The translations under genes and the position numbers were made by a program. A stretch of DNA of 64,000 bases from Bradyrhizobium sp. B097 (lineage in GTDB: Bacteria > Pseudomonadota > Alphaproteobacteria > Rhizobiales > Xanthobacteraceae), in contig NZ_CP152412.1 of NCBI RefSeq assembly GCF_038957035.1, forward strand, positions 8,738,501 through 8,802,500, given 5' to 3'. Below are positions 25,854 to 34,776 of the stretch, in pieces (the stretch's first letter is position 1; each line of letters begins with the position of its first letter). The notes beneath the pieces are model-generated. The model was not told the DNA's origin. It worked only from the letters and a program-made list of their open reading frames with translations, and made no database searches.

Positions 25854-25990
25854 CCAAAACTCCGGAACGATCGATTTTTCTGGGGTTGCGTAGCGCAGGA
25901 ATACCGGGGCCGCAAGGGAAGCCGCACCTGAAAAACGCCAGTATTCTCACGCGCCTGCCACCCCAAATTGGGATAGCATCCGCTAGATAA

Positions 25991-26275
25991 CTACTCCTTG
26001 CCTGCTTGCAAATTGCCGGCCTGCAAATCCTCATACAGCACACGCGCCGAACTGGCATCGCCGCGCCGCTCGGCAAAGCCGATTACCTTCAGCACGCGGA
26101 CGCTGTTGTCGAGCGCGACGGTGATGACGTCACCCGCCTTCACGGCATGGCCCGGCGATTTCTCGCGCGTGCCGTTGATGCGGACATGACCTGATGCGAC
26201 GAGTTCAGCCGCGCTGGTGCGGGCCTTCACCAGGCGCGCGTGCCACAGCCATTTGTCGAGCCGCTGTCTGTCCAA
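25991..26275 (-). CDS. S4 domain RNA-binding protein (Hsp15/HslR-like)
   Basis: A 94-residue protein with an S4 fold: QRLDKWLWHARLVKARTSAA then ASGHVRINGTREKSPGHAVK. It resembles Hsp15, which recycles free 50S subunits with a stuck nascent chain by binding tRNA/rRNA. The C-terminal end is QAGNLQAGKE. It lies 21 bp downstream of the large helicase gene and is thus probably co-transcribed, so both may act on structured RNA. Confidence 0.92.
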   Translation of the reverse strand: MDRQRLDKWLWHARLVKARTSAAELVASGHVRINGTREKSPGHAVKAGDVITVALDNSVRVLKVIGFAERRGDASSARVLYEDLQAGNLQAGKE

Positions 26276-26296
26276 GCGTCAGACCAAGGGGTTGGA

Positions 26297-29200
26297 TTAT
26301 TCCTTCCGGCCGGCAAGCTGCTCTTTCAGGGCAGCGAGCTTGGCGAATGGCGAGTTCGGATCGATCGGACGGTCGCGCTCGCGCGGCGCGCTCGACGCGT
26401 AGGGCCGATGCGACGGGCCGCCCTCGCGCTTGTCGCGGCCGCCCTTGCCGAAATCGCGGCCGCCGCGGTCCCGATCACCGCCCTTGCGATCGCCGCCGCC
26501 GAACTTGTTATCGCGGCGACGCTCATCGCGACCCTTGCCCTCGAAGCGCTCGCGGCGCTGGCCCTTGTCCTCGCGCGGCGCGCCATCGGCAGGCGCGGCA
26601 GCGGCCGGCGCAGCGCCGTCAGCGGGCGCAGCTGGGCGCGGAACGCGGAAATCCTGGTGACGGCGCGGCCGGCGATGATGCTCGCGCTTCTCGCCCTCGC
26701 CGCCGCCTTCCGCGGCCTGTGCGCCCTCGGCGGGCTTGTTCTGATGACGGCCGCGGTTGCGGTCGTGGCCGCGATGATGCGGACGGCGCTCGTCGGAGCG
26801 GCCGCCGGGCCGCCAGACTTCGACCATTTGCGGCTCGGCCGGCGTTTCCGCGGCAGCAGGCGCGGCCTCGGCGGGCGCAGCGTCAGCGCTCGCGGCCTCC
26901 GCAGGCGCGTCGGCGACGGGCTCTGACGGTGTCTCTGCGGCGGCCTCAGGCGACGTCTCCGCTGCGGCTTCCACGGCAGGCGCGGGCTCTGCTGCAACTT
27001 CGGCAGCGGGCGCTTCGGCAACAGCGGGTTCATCAACCGGCGCGGCGCGCTCGGCCACCGCATCCTGCTGGCTCTCGATAACGACGGGCGTCGCTTCGCT
27101 GGCGACCACCTCGGCAAAGCCGACGTCGGGCAGCAGCGCGGCCGACGGCGCGGGATCGCCGGATACCGGCTGGTCGACAGCAGCTTCGGCCTCGGGCTCA
27201 GCGGCAGCCTCCGGCGCATCGGCCACCACCTCAGCGGCGGCATCGACCGGCGCGTCTGCGGCGGCGTCGGACGTCGCCTCGGCCGGCGGCGTCTCCGCAG
27301 CGACGGTCTCGGTGGCCTCGGCAGGCGCAATCTCGACAGCCTTCGGCGGCAGCGGCGGACGACGGTCCATGCGGTAGCCGAGCGCGCGCAGGATCGAGGC
27401 AAAATCCTCACCGGCGGAGCCGGTCAGCGAGGTCATCGCCTGGGTGACGACAAAGCCGCGGCCATCGAACGCACCGGCGGGCTTCTCGCCCGGCGAGGTC
27501 TCGCGCCAGGCCAGCGCCGGGCGGATCAGATCGGCGAGCCGCTCGAGAATATCGACGCGCACCGCGCGCTCGCCGCACTGGCGATAGCCGAGCACGCGAT
27601 AGCCGTCGCGCGGCAGGGCCTTGTCGACCGGGAACGAGGTGCGGCCGCTGGAGGCGAGATGCTGCACATTCGACAGCGCGCCCATGTCGACATTGCTCTG
27701 CTTCTCGGCCCACAGCAGCGAGGCCAGCGAGCGCGCCGCGGGCTTCAGCAGTTGCGGGAAATAGATGTGATAGGCGCCGAAGCGCACGCCGTATTTGCGC
27801 AGCGCCGCGCGCGAGGGCTGGTCGAGATCTTTCATCTCGGCGGCGATCTTGCTGCGTTCGAGCACACCGAGCGCCTCGACGAGCTGGAAGGCGATGCCGC
27901 GCGCGATGCCCTGGATATCCTCGGCCTTGGACAGTTCGAACAGCGGCCCGAGCAGCTTCTCGATATGCGTCTTGAGCCAGAGATCGAGCCGGGTCTGCAC
28001 GGCCTCGCGCGAGGCGCCGGTGAGCCGCTCGTCGGAAATGATGCGCAGCCGCGGATGTAGCGCGTCGTCGGCGGCCACCAGCTTGGCCACCGCATCGCCG
28101 GTCCAGCGGATGGTGCCATCGGAGGTCAGCACGAACTGCTCGTCGGGGGCGGCGCCCAGTTTCTCGGCACGGGTATCGATCTCGCGCGCCAGCACCTGCT
28201 GGGCGGCGGCTTGCAGCGCCTTGGCGTCGCTGCCGGCCTCGGCCGCATCAGGTGCGAAGGTGAAACCATCGAGCCGGCCAATCGCGTGGCCTTCCACGAT
28301 CACTTCACCGGTCTTGCCAATTTCCGTATTCAAAACTGAGTTCTCCCGCAGGCGGCGCATCAATACACTGGTCCGCCTGTCAACGAAACGCTCCGTGAGC
28401 CGTTCATGCAGCGCATCGGATAATTTATTTTCGAGATCGCGCGTGATCCCCTGCCAGTGGTCCGGGTCGTAGAGCCAGTCGGGCCGGTTGGCAACGAAGG
28501 TCCAGGTCCGGATTTGCGCGATCCGGCCCGATAGCGTGTCGATATCGCCGTCGGTCCGGTTGGCCTGGTCGACCTGGGCGGCAAACCATGCGTCAGGGAT
28601 ACGCCCCTTTTGCATCAGGAAGCCATACAGCGTGGTCACGAGTTCGGCATGGGCGGCCGGCGCCAGCTTTCGGTAGTCCGGAACCTGGCAAGCCTCCCAC
28701 AGCCGCTCCACCGCGGCCGCCCCATGCGCGAATTCGCGCACCTCGGCGTCGCGTGCGACATGTTCGAGCACCCGCAGGTCCTCGGCCACCGGGGCCCGCG
28801 TCAGTGCCTCATGATTGGGCGTTAGAGCCAGCGACACCTGCAATGCGCCGAGCGAGGCGAAATCGAGCTTGGCGTTGCGCCATTGCAGCATCTTGACGCT
28901 GTCGAAGGTGTGGTTCTGCAGCGCATTGACGAGCTCCGGCTCGAACGGTGCGCAGCGGCCCGTGGTGCCGAAGGTGCCGTTGCGCGTGGCACGGCCGGCG
29001 CGGCCCGCGATCTGCGCGAATTCGGCCGGCGTCAGCCGGCGGAACTGATAGCCGTCATATTTGCGGTCGGAGGCGAAGGCGACGTGATCGACGTCGAGAT
29101 TGAGCCCCATGCCGACCGCGTCGGTGGCAACGAGATAATCGACGTCGCCATTCTGGAACATCTCGACCTGCGCATTGCGTGTGCGGGGCGAGAGCGAGCC

Positions 29201-29812
29201 CAGCACCACGGCCGCGCCGCCATGCTGGCGTCGGATCAATTCGGCGATCGCATAGACCTCGTCGGCCGAGAACGCGACGATGGCGGTGCGTCGCGGCTGC
29301 CGCGTGATCTTGCGGTCGCCGGCGAACTCGAGCTGCGAGAGCCTCGGCCGCGTGACGATCGAGGCGCCGGGCAAGAGCCGCTCGATGATCGGCCGCATTG
29401 TGGCTGCGCCGAGCAGCAGCGTCTCGTCGCGGCCGCGGCGGTTGAGCATGCGGTCGGTGAACACGTGCCCGCGCTCGAGATCGGCGGCGATTTGGATCTC
29501 GTCGACGGCGAGGAACGAGACATCGAGATCGCGCGGCATTGCCTCGACGGTCGAGACCCAGAAGCGCGGCGCCTTCGGCTTGATCTTCTCTTCGCCGGTG
29601 ATCAGCGCGACGTTGTCGACGCCGGCGCGGGCCGCGATCTTGTTGTAGACCTCGCGCGCGAGCAGCCGCAGCGGCAGCCCGATCAGGCCGGACGAATGCG
29701 CCAGCATGCGCTCGATCGCGAGATGCGTCTTGCCGGTGTTGGTCGGCCCCAGCACCGCAGTGACGCCTGCGCCGGGCACGCGGTCATTTCCGAACGAAGT
29801 TGAGAAAGCCAT
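26297..29812 (-). CDS. Suv3-like superfamily 2 RNA helicase with long disordered tail
   Basis: A 1171-residue helicase. Motif I is GPTNTGKT (residues 22-29), motif II DEIQ, motif III GAAT, and motif VI QIAGRAGRATR, a set that matches the mitochondrial Suv3 type of DExH helicase rather than DEAD proteins. Helical and helicase-associated regions reach about residue 830. Then follows about 200 residues made almost only of Ala, Glu, Pro, Val and Thr, and then about 110 residues rich in Arg, Gly, Lys and Asp (RGGRDFGKGGRDKR), ending in the conserved-looking PNSPFAKLAALKEQLAGRKE. It likely unwinds structured RNA or DNA-RNA hybrids. It heads an operon with the S4 gene. Confidence 0.88.
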   Translation of the reverse strand: MAFSTSFGNDRVPGAGVTAVLGPTNTGKTHLAIERMLAHSSGLIGLPLRLLAREVYNKIAARAGVDNVALITGEEKIKPKAPRFWVSTVEAMPRDLDVSFLAVDEIQIAADLERGHVFTDRMLNRRGRDETLLLGAATMRPIIERLLPGASIVTRPRLSQLEFAGDRKITRQPRRTAIVAFSADEVYAIAELIRRQHGGAAVVLGSLSPRTRNAQVEMFQNGDVDYLVATDAVGMGLNLDVDHVAFASDRKYDGYQFRRLTPAEFAQIAGRAGRATRNGTFGTTGRCAPFEPELVNALQNHTFDSVKMLQWRNAKLDFASLGALQVSLALTPNHEALTRAPVAEDLRVLEHVARDAEVREFAHGAAAVERLWEACQVPDYRKLAPAAHAELVTTLYGFLMQKGRIPDAWFAAQVDQANRTDGDIDTLSGRIAQIRTWTFVANRPDWLYDPDHWQGITRDLENKLSDALHERLTERFVDRRTSVLMRRLRENSVLNTEIGKTGEVIVEGHAIGRLDGFTFAPDAAEAGSDAKALQAAAQQVLAREIDTRAEKLGAAPDEQFVLTSDGTIRWTGDAVAKLVAADDALHPRLRIISDERLTGASREAVQTRLDLWLKTHIEKLLGPLFELSKAEDIQGIARGIAFQLVEALGVLERSKIAAEMKDLDQPSRAALRKYGVRFGAYHIYFPQLLKPAARSLASLLWAEKQSNVDMGALSNVQHLASSGRTSFPVDKALPRDGYRVLGYRQCGERAVRVDILERLADLIRPALAWRETSPGEKPAGAFDGRGFVVTQAMTSLTGSAGEDFASILRALGYRMDRRPPLPPKAVEIAPAEATETVAAETPPAEATSDAAADAPVDAAAEVVADAPEAAAEPEAEAAVDQPVSGDPAPSAALLPDVGFAEVVASEATPVVIESQQDAVAERAAPVDEPAVAEAPAAEVAAEPAPAVEAAAETSPEAAAETPSEPVADAPAEAASADAAPAEAAPAAAETPAEPQMVEVWRPGGRSDERRPHHRGHDRNRGRHQNKPAEGAQAAEGGGEGEKREHHRRPRRHQDFRVPRPAAPADGAAPAAAAPADGAPREDKGQRRERFEGKGRDERRRDNKFGGGDRKGGDRDRGGRDFGKGGRDKREGGPSHRPYASSAPRERDRPIDPNSPFAKLAALKEQLAGRKE

Positions 29813-29850
29813 ATTTTGCAGGTGTTTCTTGATTTGTTGGCGATAGTCGA

Positions 29851-30028
29851 TCCGTCATCCCCGGTACAACGGCGAATTCGCCGTTGCACCTGCGAGGAGC
29901 GCGAAGCGCGTCTCGAAGGATGAACGGCCGAGATTTATCGGCGCGCGTTGGTCGGACTTTCCTCTCGCGGACAGAGCGGGGCTGTCGCCCTTCGAGACGG
30001 CCGCTGCGCGGCCTCCTCAGGGTGACGG
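29851..30028. repeat. intergenic inverted repeat, family D (copy 3, diverged)
   Basis: CCGTCATCCCCGG on the left and CCTCAGGGTGACGG on the right, with TCTCGAAGGATGAACGGCC inside. Longer and more decayed than the other two copies. Confidence 0.75.
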
Positions 30029-30374
30029 TGAGGGATTGACGCCTTGGTCTTCACTCCTTCACGCGTCCTTTCGCAAAATCTGTCTCACAATGCGACGCTT
30101 TCTGCGCCGCCCTTAAGCTTCGGAACGACTCCGGAACGAATCGCGCCCGAATCAGTGACTCCATTCCAGACCTGAAACGTTCACCGCAACATCTCGGGCA
30201 GGCTGACGGCGGCGGCACTAGATCAAGTTTGAGAGGGCTCCACAAGCACAGGATATGCGGACTGAATTCCTTAAGTTCCAGAGGCGGCCGAGTCGAATCA
30301 GAAGCGAGCAAGAGTCAACTGGATTCCGGTGACGTTTGTTGCATTCCCTCGCGCTCGCGCAGTGTCTACGAAGT
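30029..30374. other. intergenic sequence without recognisable gene
   Basis: The 346 bases between the family D and family E repeats hold no frame with a plausible start, codon pattern or known domain on either strand. It is upstream of the helicase gene (whose start is at 29812) and downstream of the DUF3108 gene. I see no terminator or promoter I would defend. Confidence 0.5.
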
Positions 30375-30510
30375 ACCCTCTCCCCCTGTGGGAGAGGGTG
30401 GATTCGATGCGGTAGCATCGAAGCCGGGTGAGGGGTCTGTTTCCGCGGAGAGAACCCCTCATCCGGCGCGGATTGCATCCGCGCCACCTTCTCCCACAAG
30501 GGGAGAAGGG
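30375..30510. repeat. intergenic inverted repeat, family E (copy 2)
   Basis: ACCCTCTCCCCCTGTGGGAG at the left, CTCCCACAAGGGGAGAAGGG at the right, with GAGGGTGG, GGTGAGGGGT and ACCCCTCATCCGGC inside. It abuts the 3' end of the DUF3108 gene. Confidence 0.8.
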
Positions 30511-30520
30511 AAGAGATCCT

Positions 30521-31372
30521 TTACTGCGTCTTCGCCACGCGCGGCGGCGCGGCGGTGGTGACGAACGAGGTGGCTTCCAGCATGGCTTGGCCGAGCGGGG
30601 TCGGGATCGTCATGCGGAACGGCACCAGAAGGCGGGTGCCCGCGATCGGCACGAAGGCGATCTCGATGTTGCGCTGGGCGGCGAGATATTTGATGACCGG
30701 GCGATCCGGGATGTAGCCCGAAACAGGCACGAAATAGAGCGCGCAGACCAGCGCCGGGCCGTGATAGCCGCGCTCGGCCTTGACGATCTCGACGCGCTTG
30801 AAATCGAGCTTGAGGTCGTAGCGCATGCGGCCGTCGAACACGCCGGCGCCGGTCCGGCAGACATCCGGGCTCATCAGTTCGGCATTGCCGGGCGCGCGCA
30901 GGAACGAGCCGGTCATCGGATCAAACACGTTCTTCTTCTGCGCCTCGGAGACCGGCAGGCGGTCGGCATCGACCGGCGGCTCCGGCTCGATGGTCGATTC
31001 CTTGATGCCGCCACCCGCCAGCACCATCCGGATCGTCTCCGATTTCTTCGAGGTGGTGGTGGTCGCGGTGTAGGAGGAGGCCACCAGCGCGCCGTTGACG
31101 ACGCGGCCCTGCGAAGCGCCCCCGCCGCTGCCGCCGGAGAACGCCTTCAGGAGGCCCGCGGTGCCGCCCTGGGCCGTGGCCGAGAAGGTGTCGTCGCCGA
31201 TTTCGATGGTCCAGGTGCCCTTGCCGACCGGGATACCGGCGAGCGTCGCCTCGTAATGGGCGTCGAGCCGCCCTTGCGCGCTCGCGCGCTCGGCGCAAAA
31301 CAGCAAGAGGGCACCAGCGCACAGGCCGATGAGCCGGCCGAGCGGGGGCAAAAGAGCAATGGCGGTGGTCAC
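30521..31372 (-). CDS. DUF3108 domain-containing exported protein
   Basis: A 283-residue protein with a signal peptide (LIGLCAGALLLFCAERASAQ) and one DUF3108 domain, made of long beta strands (LDAHYEATLAGIPVGKGTWT, RYDLKLDFKRVEIVKA). Homologues are periplasmic or outer-membrane associated and lack a proven role; the fold resembles lipid-binding beta structures. Residues 75-90 are a Gly/Ser-rich linker. It diverges from rpmB over a 331-bp gap, a neighbour relation often seen in Rhizobiales. Confidence 0.85.
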   Translation of the reverse strand: MTTAIALLPPLGRLIGLCAGALLLFCAERASAQGRLDAHYEATLAGIPVGKGTWTIEIGDDTFSATAQGGTAGLLKAFSGGSGGGASQGRVVNGALVASSYTATTTTSKKSETIRMVLAGGGIKESTIEPEPPVDADRLPVSEAQKKNVFDPMTGSFLRAPGNAELMSPDVCRTGAGVFDGRMRYDLKLDFKRVEIVKAERGYHGPALVCALYFVPVSGYIPDRPVIKYLAAQRNIEIAFVPIAGTRLLVPFRMTIPTPLGQAMLEATSFVTTAAPPRVAKTQ

Positions 31373-31575
31373 TTAACCTACCTGACGGTCCTGCTATCGG
31401 CGCTCTGTTCGCTGTCCATTTGGTCCTTCAATTCGGCCGGACAACGTGCGCATCTGTTATGGAACCAAGACTTGCAGCCGAATACGCCCTTTATATGGTT
31501 GCCATATCCGCCGTTAAGTGGCTGGTAGCGCTTATGAACCGCCATTTCCCGGTACGGTTATGCGGCGATATAATC

Positions 31576-31604
31576 TTGACGCTTGGGTATTCTGCCCCTA
31601 TACA
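31576..31604 (+). promoter_or_regulatory. probable rpmB promoter (sigma-70 type)
   Basis: TTGACG (31576-31581), a 17-base spacer, and TATACA (31599-31604), close to consensus and on the correct strand 100 bp upstream of the L28 gene. The transcript would have a leader of about 90 bases containing a GC-rich hairpin (CCCCGCGCGGG onward). Confidence 0.7.
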
Positions 31605-31703
31605 CCCGCGGTTCCTGGAAAATGGACGCGAATTCAAAACCCCCGCGCGGGCCGCGTGATCGCACGTGCCGCCGGAAGCGGGGATGCAATAAGGATTTTG
31701 GTA

Positions 31704-32012
31704 ATGTCCCGGCGCTGCGAACTGACGGCCAAGGGCCCCCAGACGGGCCACAAGGTGAGCCACTCGAACATCAAGACCAAGCGGCGCTTCCTGCCGAACC
31801 TGGCCAACGTGACCTTCATCTCGGATGCGCTCGGCCGCAACGTGCGCCTGCGCGTCTCGACCAACGCGCTCAAGAGCGTCGACCACAATGGCGGCCTCGA
31901 CGCCTACCTGCTCAAAGCCAAGGCCGAGGTGCTGTCGCCCCGTGCGCTGGATCTCAAGCGTGCGATCGAGAAGAAGGTCGGCAAGCCGGTGTTCGTGAAG
32001 AAGGCGAGCTGA
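31704..32012 (+). CDS. rpmB: 50S ribosomal protein L28
   Basis: A 102-residue L28: [20 protein letters not shown] and the core [20 protein letters not shown] are diagnostic. The alphaproteobacterial C-terminal extension ([20 protein letters not shown]) is present. The ATG at 31704 has AAGGAT upstream. The gene stands alone with its own near-consensus promoter and a strong terminator. It lacks the zinc-binding cysteines seen in some L28 proteins. Confidence 0.98.
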   Translation: MSRRCELTAKGPQTGHKVSHSNIKTKRRFLPNLANVTFISDALGRNVRLRVSTNALKSVDHNGGLDAYLLKAKAEVLSPRALDLKRAIEKKVGKPVFVKKAS

Positions 32013-32040
32013 GCTAGATCAGACGCGGAATACGTTTTGA

Positions 32041-32074
32041 ACGGCCGGGTCGGATGACCCGGCCGTTTTTGTTT
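32041..32074 (+). terminator. rho-independent terminator of rpmB
   Basis: ACGGCCGGGTC, loop GGAT, GACCCGGCCGT followed by TTTTGTTT: an 11-bp perfect stem and a U tract 29 bp after the rpmB stop. Confidence 0.95.
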
Positions 32075-32849
32075 GGCCAGCAAACTGGCTACCGAGATGA
32101 TAGCTCTGGTTGCATGCGTCGCACATTCATGTCGTGAGCGCTGGACCAATTTCGGAAAGCAACACGCGAGCTCTCGCGTTAAGCGACGCATCAGTGCATT
32201 TCGCCGACTTGGTATCGAAGCATCGAATTGAGATTTAGACCGCGATCGAGGCGCGATGCGAAGTGGAATCTTCTTTGCGCAATGACGCACGAAGTAAAAT
32301 CGTCCACCGCTCTGCGTGAGGAGAGATGGATTGCTTTGTCGTCTCGCCAAGGCTTCCGCCTTTGCTAAAGCTACGGCGCGACAAGCTTCGCGATGACGGC
32401 GTCGCCATGGTTGCGACACGTCCGCTGACAGCTGCTGCCAATGACAGCGGTGCCATTTCTTCCATCACGGGCACATCACACGAATCTCCGCTTGATGCGT
32501 CGAGAGCGCGTGAAGAAAGCCTTAACGCGCGCGCCTCGCACAGCGAAGAATGCCTCTAAATCACGGCAAAAACGGCTCGTCGCAGCGACGTTAATCACAA
32601 CCTCACGCGATCAATCACGAGCGCATGAGGCGCATGCAAAACGCCACGATCTCTTCCAACTCATGGTGTGCAAACAAGCCGTCCGACACGATTGCGATTC
32701 GACGCGGCGACCGCCGCGCGGCTCGAACACCGTGAGGGACATCACGGCCGGCACAACTGATTGTGAGGCATGTGCGCCGCACTCTTGGGAAGAAGCCTGG
32801 CCGTTCTTACATCACGTCCAAAGAACGACCCCAATAAAGGAATTGGTCA
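32075..32849. other. gene-poor region with decayed repeat
   Basis: About 775 bases without a credible gene. Frames on both strands encode basic, low-information peptides with no ribosome-binding site. From about 32315 to 32405 there is a worn family C repeat (GAGAGATGGATTGCTTTGTC, then CTTCGCGATGACG). The base composition looks less GC-rich than the flanks, with stretches such as GGTTGCATGCGTCGCACATTC, which suggests old or acquired non-coding DNA. I see no clear RNA gene. Confidence 0.45.
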
Positions 32850-33077
32850 ATGCAAGTTCGCGCAGCCGATACGCGCGGAAGACTGGTGCCTGCGCTCGCA
32901 ACCGCCGCCGTGGCGGTGCTGGCCACGGCAGTCCTCGTCATCCTCGAATTCAACCCGCCCCGCAACGTGCAGGCCGCGGCCGAGCCCGGCATGATCACCT
33001 CGGCCGCCGCCAGTAGAGCCGGCGCCACGGTGCTGCCGACCGATCCGGTCACCACCGGCAGCGTGCGGTATCGCTAG
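32850..33077 (+). CDS. small membrane-anchored protein of unknown function
   Basis: A 75-residue protein: a basic N-terminus (MQVRAADTRGRLVP), one transmembrane helix (ALATAAVAVLATAVLVILEF) and a 40-residue Ala/Thr-rich tail outside, ending TDPVTTGSVRYR. The ATG is preceded by AAAGGAATT at good spacing. The organisation and codon use look genuine. No family is recognised; single-helix peptides of this type occur next to many rhizobial loci without known role. Confidence 0.65.
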   Translation: MQVRAADTRGRLVPALATAAVAVLATAVLVILEFNPPRNVQAAAEPGMITSAAASRAGATVLPTDPVTTGSVRYR

Positions 33078-33100
33078 GGGCGCGCCCGCTCTCTCACCAT

Positions 33101-33225
33101 CGTCGTCCCGGCGAAAGCCGGGACCCATAACCACCAATGTTTGCCGTTACGCGCCGAATGTCGTCCCGGCGTCGCTCCAAATAAGCAACTGGGGTAATGG
33201 GTCCCGGCCTTCGCCGGGACGACGG
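33101..33225. repeat. intergenic inverted repeat, family B (copy 2)
   Basis: CGTCGTCCCGGCGAAAGCCG with the counterpart CGGCCTTCGCCGGGACGACG, and GGGACCCATAACCACC inside. It lies between the small membrane protein and the binding-protein gene. Confidence 0.85.
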
Positions 33226-33347
33226 TAAATATTAGATCCCCGCCGCATTTTCGCATCCCTGCCCCGGCGTCTCGTCGCAAGCCCGCCTCCCTCGACCTGC
33301 GTAAGCTCTCCCTCGCGAACAATAAGAACGCCACAGGGAGGCTCACG

Positions 33348-34553
33348 ATGATCTGGAAGGCCATCACGGCAGCACTCGCGATTGCGCTCGCGACACAAGT
33401 GCACGCCGCCGAAAAGAAATACGGCGCGGGTACCAGCGACACCGAGATCAAGCTCGGACAGACCTCGCCATTCTCCGGCGCGGCGTCGGCCTACAGCGTG
33501 ATCGCGAAGGTGCAGGCCGCCTACTTCAAGATGATCAACGACCAGGGCGGCGTGAACGGGCGCAAGATCGATCTGATCACGCTCGACGACGGCTACTCGC
33601 CGCCGAAGACCGTGGAGCAGACCCGCAAGCTGGTCGAGCAGGAGGAAGTCGCTGCGATCCTCAATCCGCTGGGCACGCCGACCGGCCTTGCCGTGCGCAA
33701 ATATCTCAACGACAAGAAAGTGCCGCAACTGTTCGTCGGCGCCGGCGCCACGCTGTGGGGCGACTATCAGCATTATCCGTGGTCGATCGGCTTCCAGCCA
33801 TCGTACCAGGCCGAGACCGCGGTCTACGCCAAATATGTTCTGACCAACAAGCCGGACGCGAAGATCGCGCTGTTCTACCAGAACGACGACGCCGGCAAGG
33901 ATTACGGCAACGGCTTCAAGAAGGGGCTCGGGCCGGAGAACACTGCCAAGATGGTGGTGGCGGAAACGACCTATGAATCGACCGACCCTACGGTCGACAG
34001 CCAGATCGTGAAGCTGAAAGCCTCCGGCGCCAACGTGCTGTTCATGCACGCGATCCCCAAGCAGGCAGCGCAGGCGATCAAGAAGATCGGCGAGATCGGC
34101 TGGAAGCCCGACATGTTCTTCCTCGCGGCGACCTCGACCTCGGTGTCCTCAGTGCTGAAGCCCGCCGGCTTCGAATACTCGAAGGACATCATCTCGTCCT
34201 ACTCGCTGAAGGACCCGAACGATCCGCAATGGAAGACGGACCCGGACGTGATCGCCTGGCAGGACTTCATGAAGAAGTATTTCCCGGACGGCAATCTGCA
34301 GGACCAGCTGATCGTCTACGGCTATGTGGTGGCGGAGGCGACGGTGCAGGTGCTCAAGCAATGCGGCGACGACCTCACCCATGAGAACATCATGAAGCAG
34401 GCCGCCAACCTCGACATCTCGCTGCCGATGTTCCTGCCCGGCATCAAGGTGAAGACCTCGCCGACCGACTATTTCCCGGTCGAAGCAATGCGGCTGCAGA
34501 AGTTCAACGGCGAGACCTGGCAGCTGTTCGGCGACACGATCGGGAATGATTGA
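33348..34553 (+). CDS. ABC transporter substrate-binding protein (LivK-like)
   Basis: A 401-residue periplasmic binding protein with signal peptide (ITAALAIALATQVHAAEKK) and a type I periplasmic fold: IKLGQTSPFSGAASAYSVIA, then DQGGVNGRKIDLITLDDGYS. The GVNGRKI stretch is typical of branched-chain amino acid and aromatic-acid receptors. The ATG follows AGGGAGG. No permease or ATPase genes are adjacent, making it an orphan receptor. It is flanked on both sides by family B repeats. Confidence 0.92.
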   Translation: MIWKAITAALAIALATQVHAAEKKYGAGTSDTEIKLGQTSPFSGAASAYSVIAKVQAAYFKMINDQGGVNGRKIDLITLDDGYSPPKTVEQTRKLVEQEEVAAILNPLGTPTGLAVRKYLNDKKVPQLFVGAGATLWGDYQHYPWSIGFQPSYQAETAVYAKYVLTNKPDAKIALFYQNDDAGKDYGNGFKKGLGPENTAKMVVAETTYESTDPTVDSQIVKLKASGANVLFMHAIPKQAAQAIKKIGEIGWKPDMFFLAATSTSVSSVLKPAGFEYSKDIISSYSLKDPNDPQWKTDPDVIAWQDFMKKYFPDGNLQDQLIVYGYVVAEATVQVLKQCGDDLTHENIMKQAANLDISLPMFLPGIKVKTSPTDYFPVEAMRLQKFNGETWQLFGDTIGND

Positions 34554-34590
34554 GGGGAGTTGTCGAACGCAAACTATCCGCACCAAGATT

Positions 34591-34734
34591 GTCGTCCCTG
34601 CCTAGTGCGCAAGGGAGCAGGGACCCACAACCACGAATGTCGGTGTGGTACGACGCTGGGGCCACAGCCTCCTGCAACAACGGGCTGCGGTGGTTATGGG
34701 TCCCGGCTCGCGCTCCGCTTGGCCGGGACGACGA
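34591..34734. repeat. intergenic inverted repeat, family B (copy 3)
   Basis: GTCGTCCCTGCCTAGTGCGC, GGGACCCACAACCAC, then TGGTTATGGGTCCCGG and GGCCGGGACGACG. It separates two convergent genes. Confidence 0.8.
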
Positions 34735-34776
34735 GGAGGGTAGCCTTCACCAACGACGGCAGAGACGACGCGGAGA

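Noticed and set aside
26400..27330. Short direct repeats suggestive of a tandem-repeat or CRISPR locus
   Set aside because: They are the GC-rich codons of the low-complexity tail of the helicase, without regular spacing.
31904..32419. A 171-codon minus frame overlapping rpmB
   Set aside because: It crosses the rpmB terminator and its N-terminal part is encoded by a worn repeat.
32441..33016. A 191-codon + strand frame before the small membrane gene
   Set aside because: Basic, without domain, no ribosome-binding site, and overlapping the better-supported gene at 32850 in another frame.
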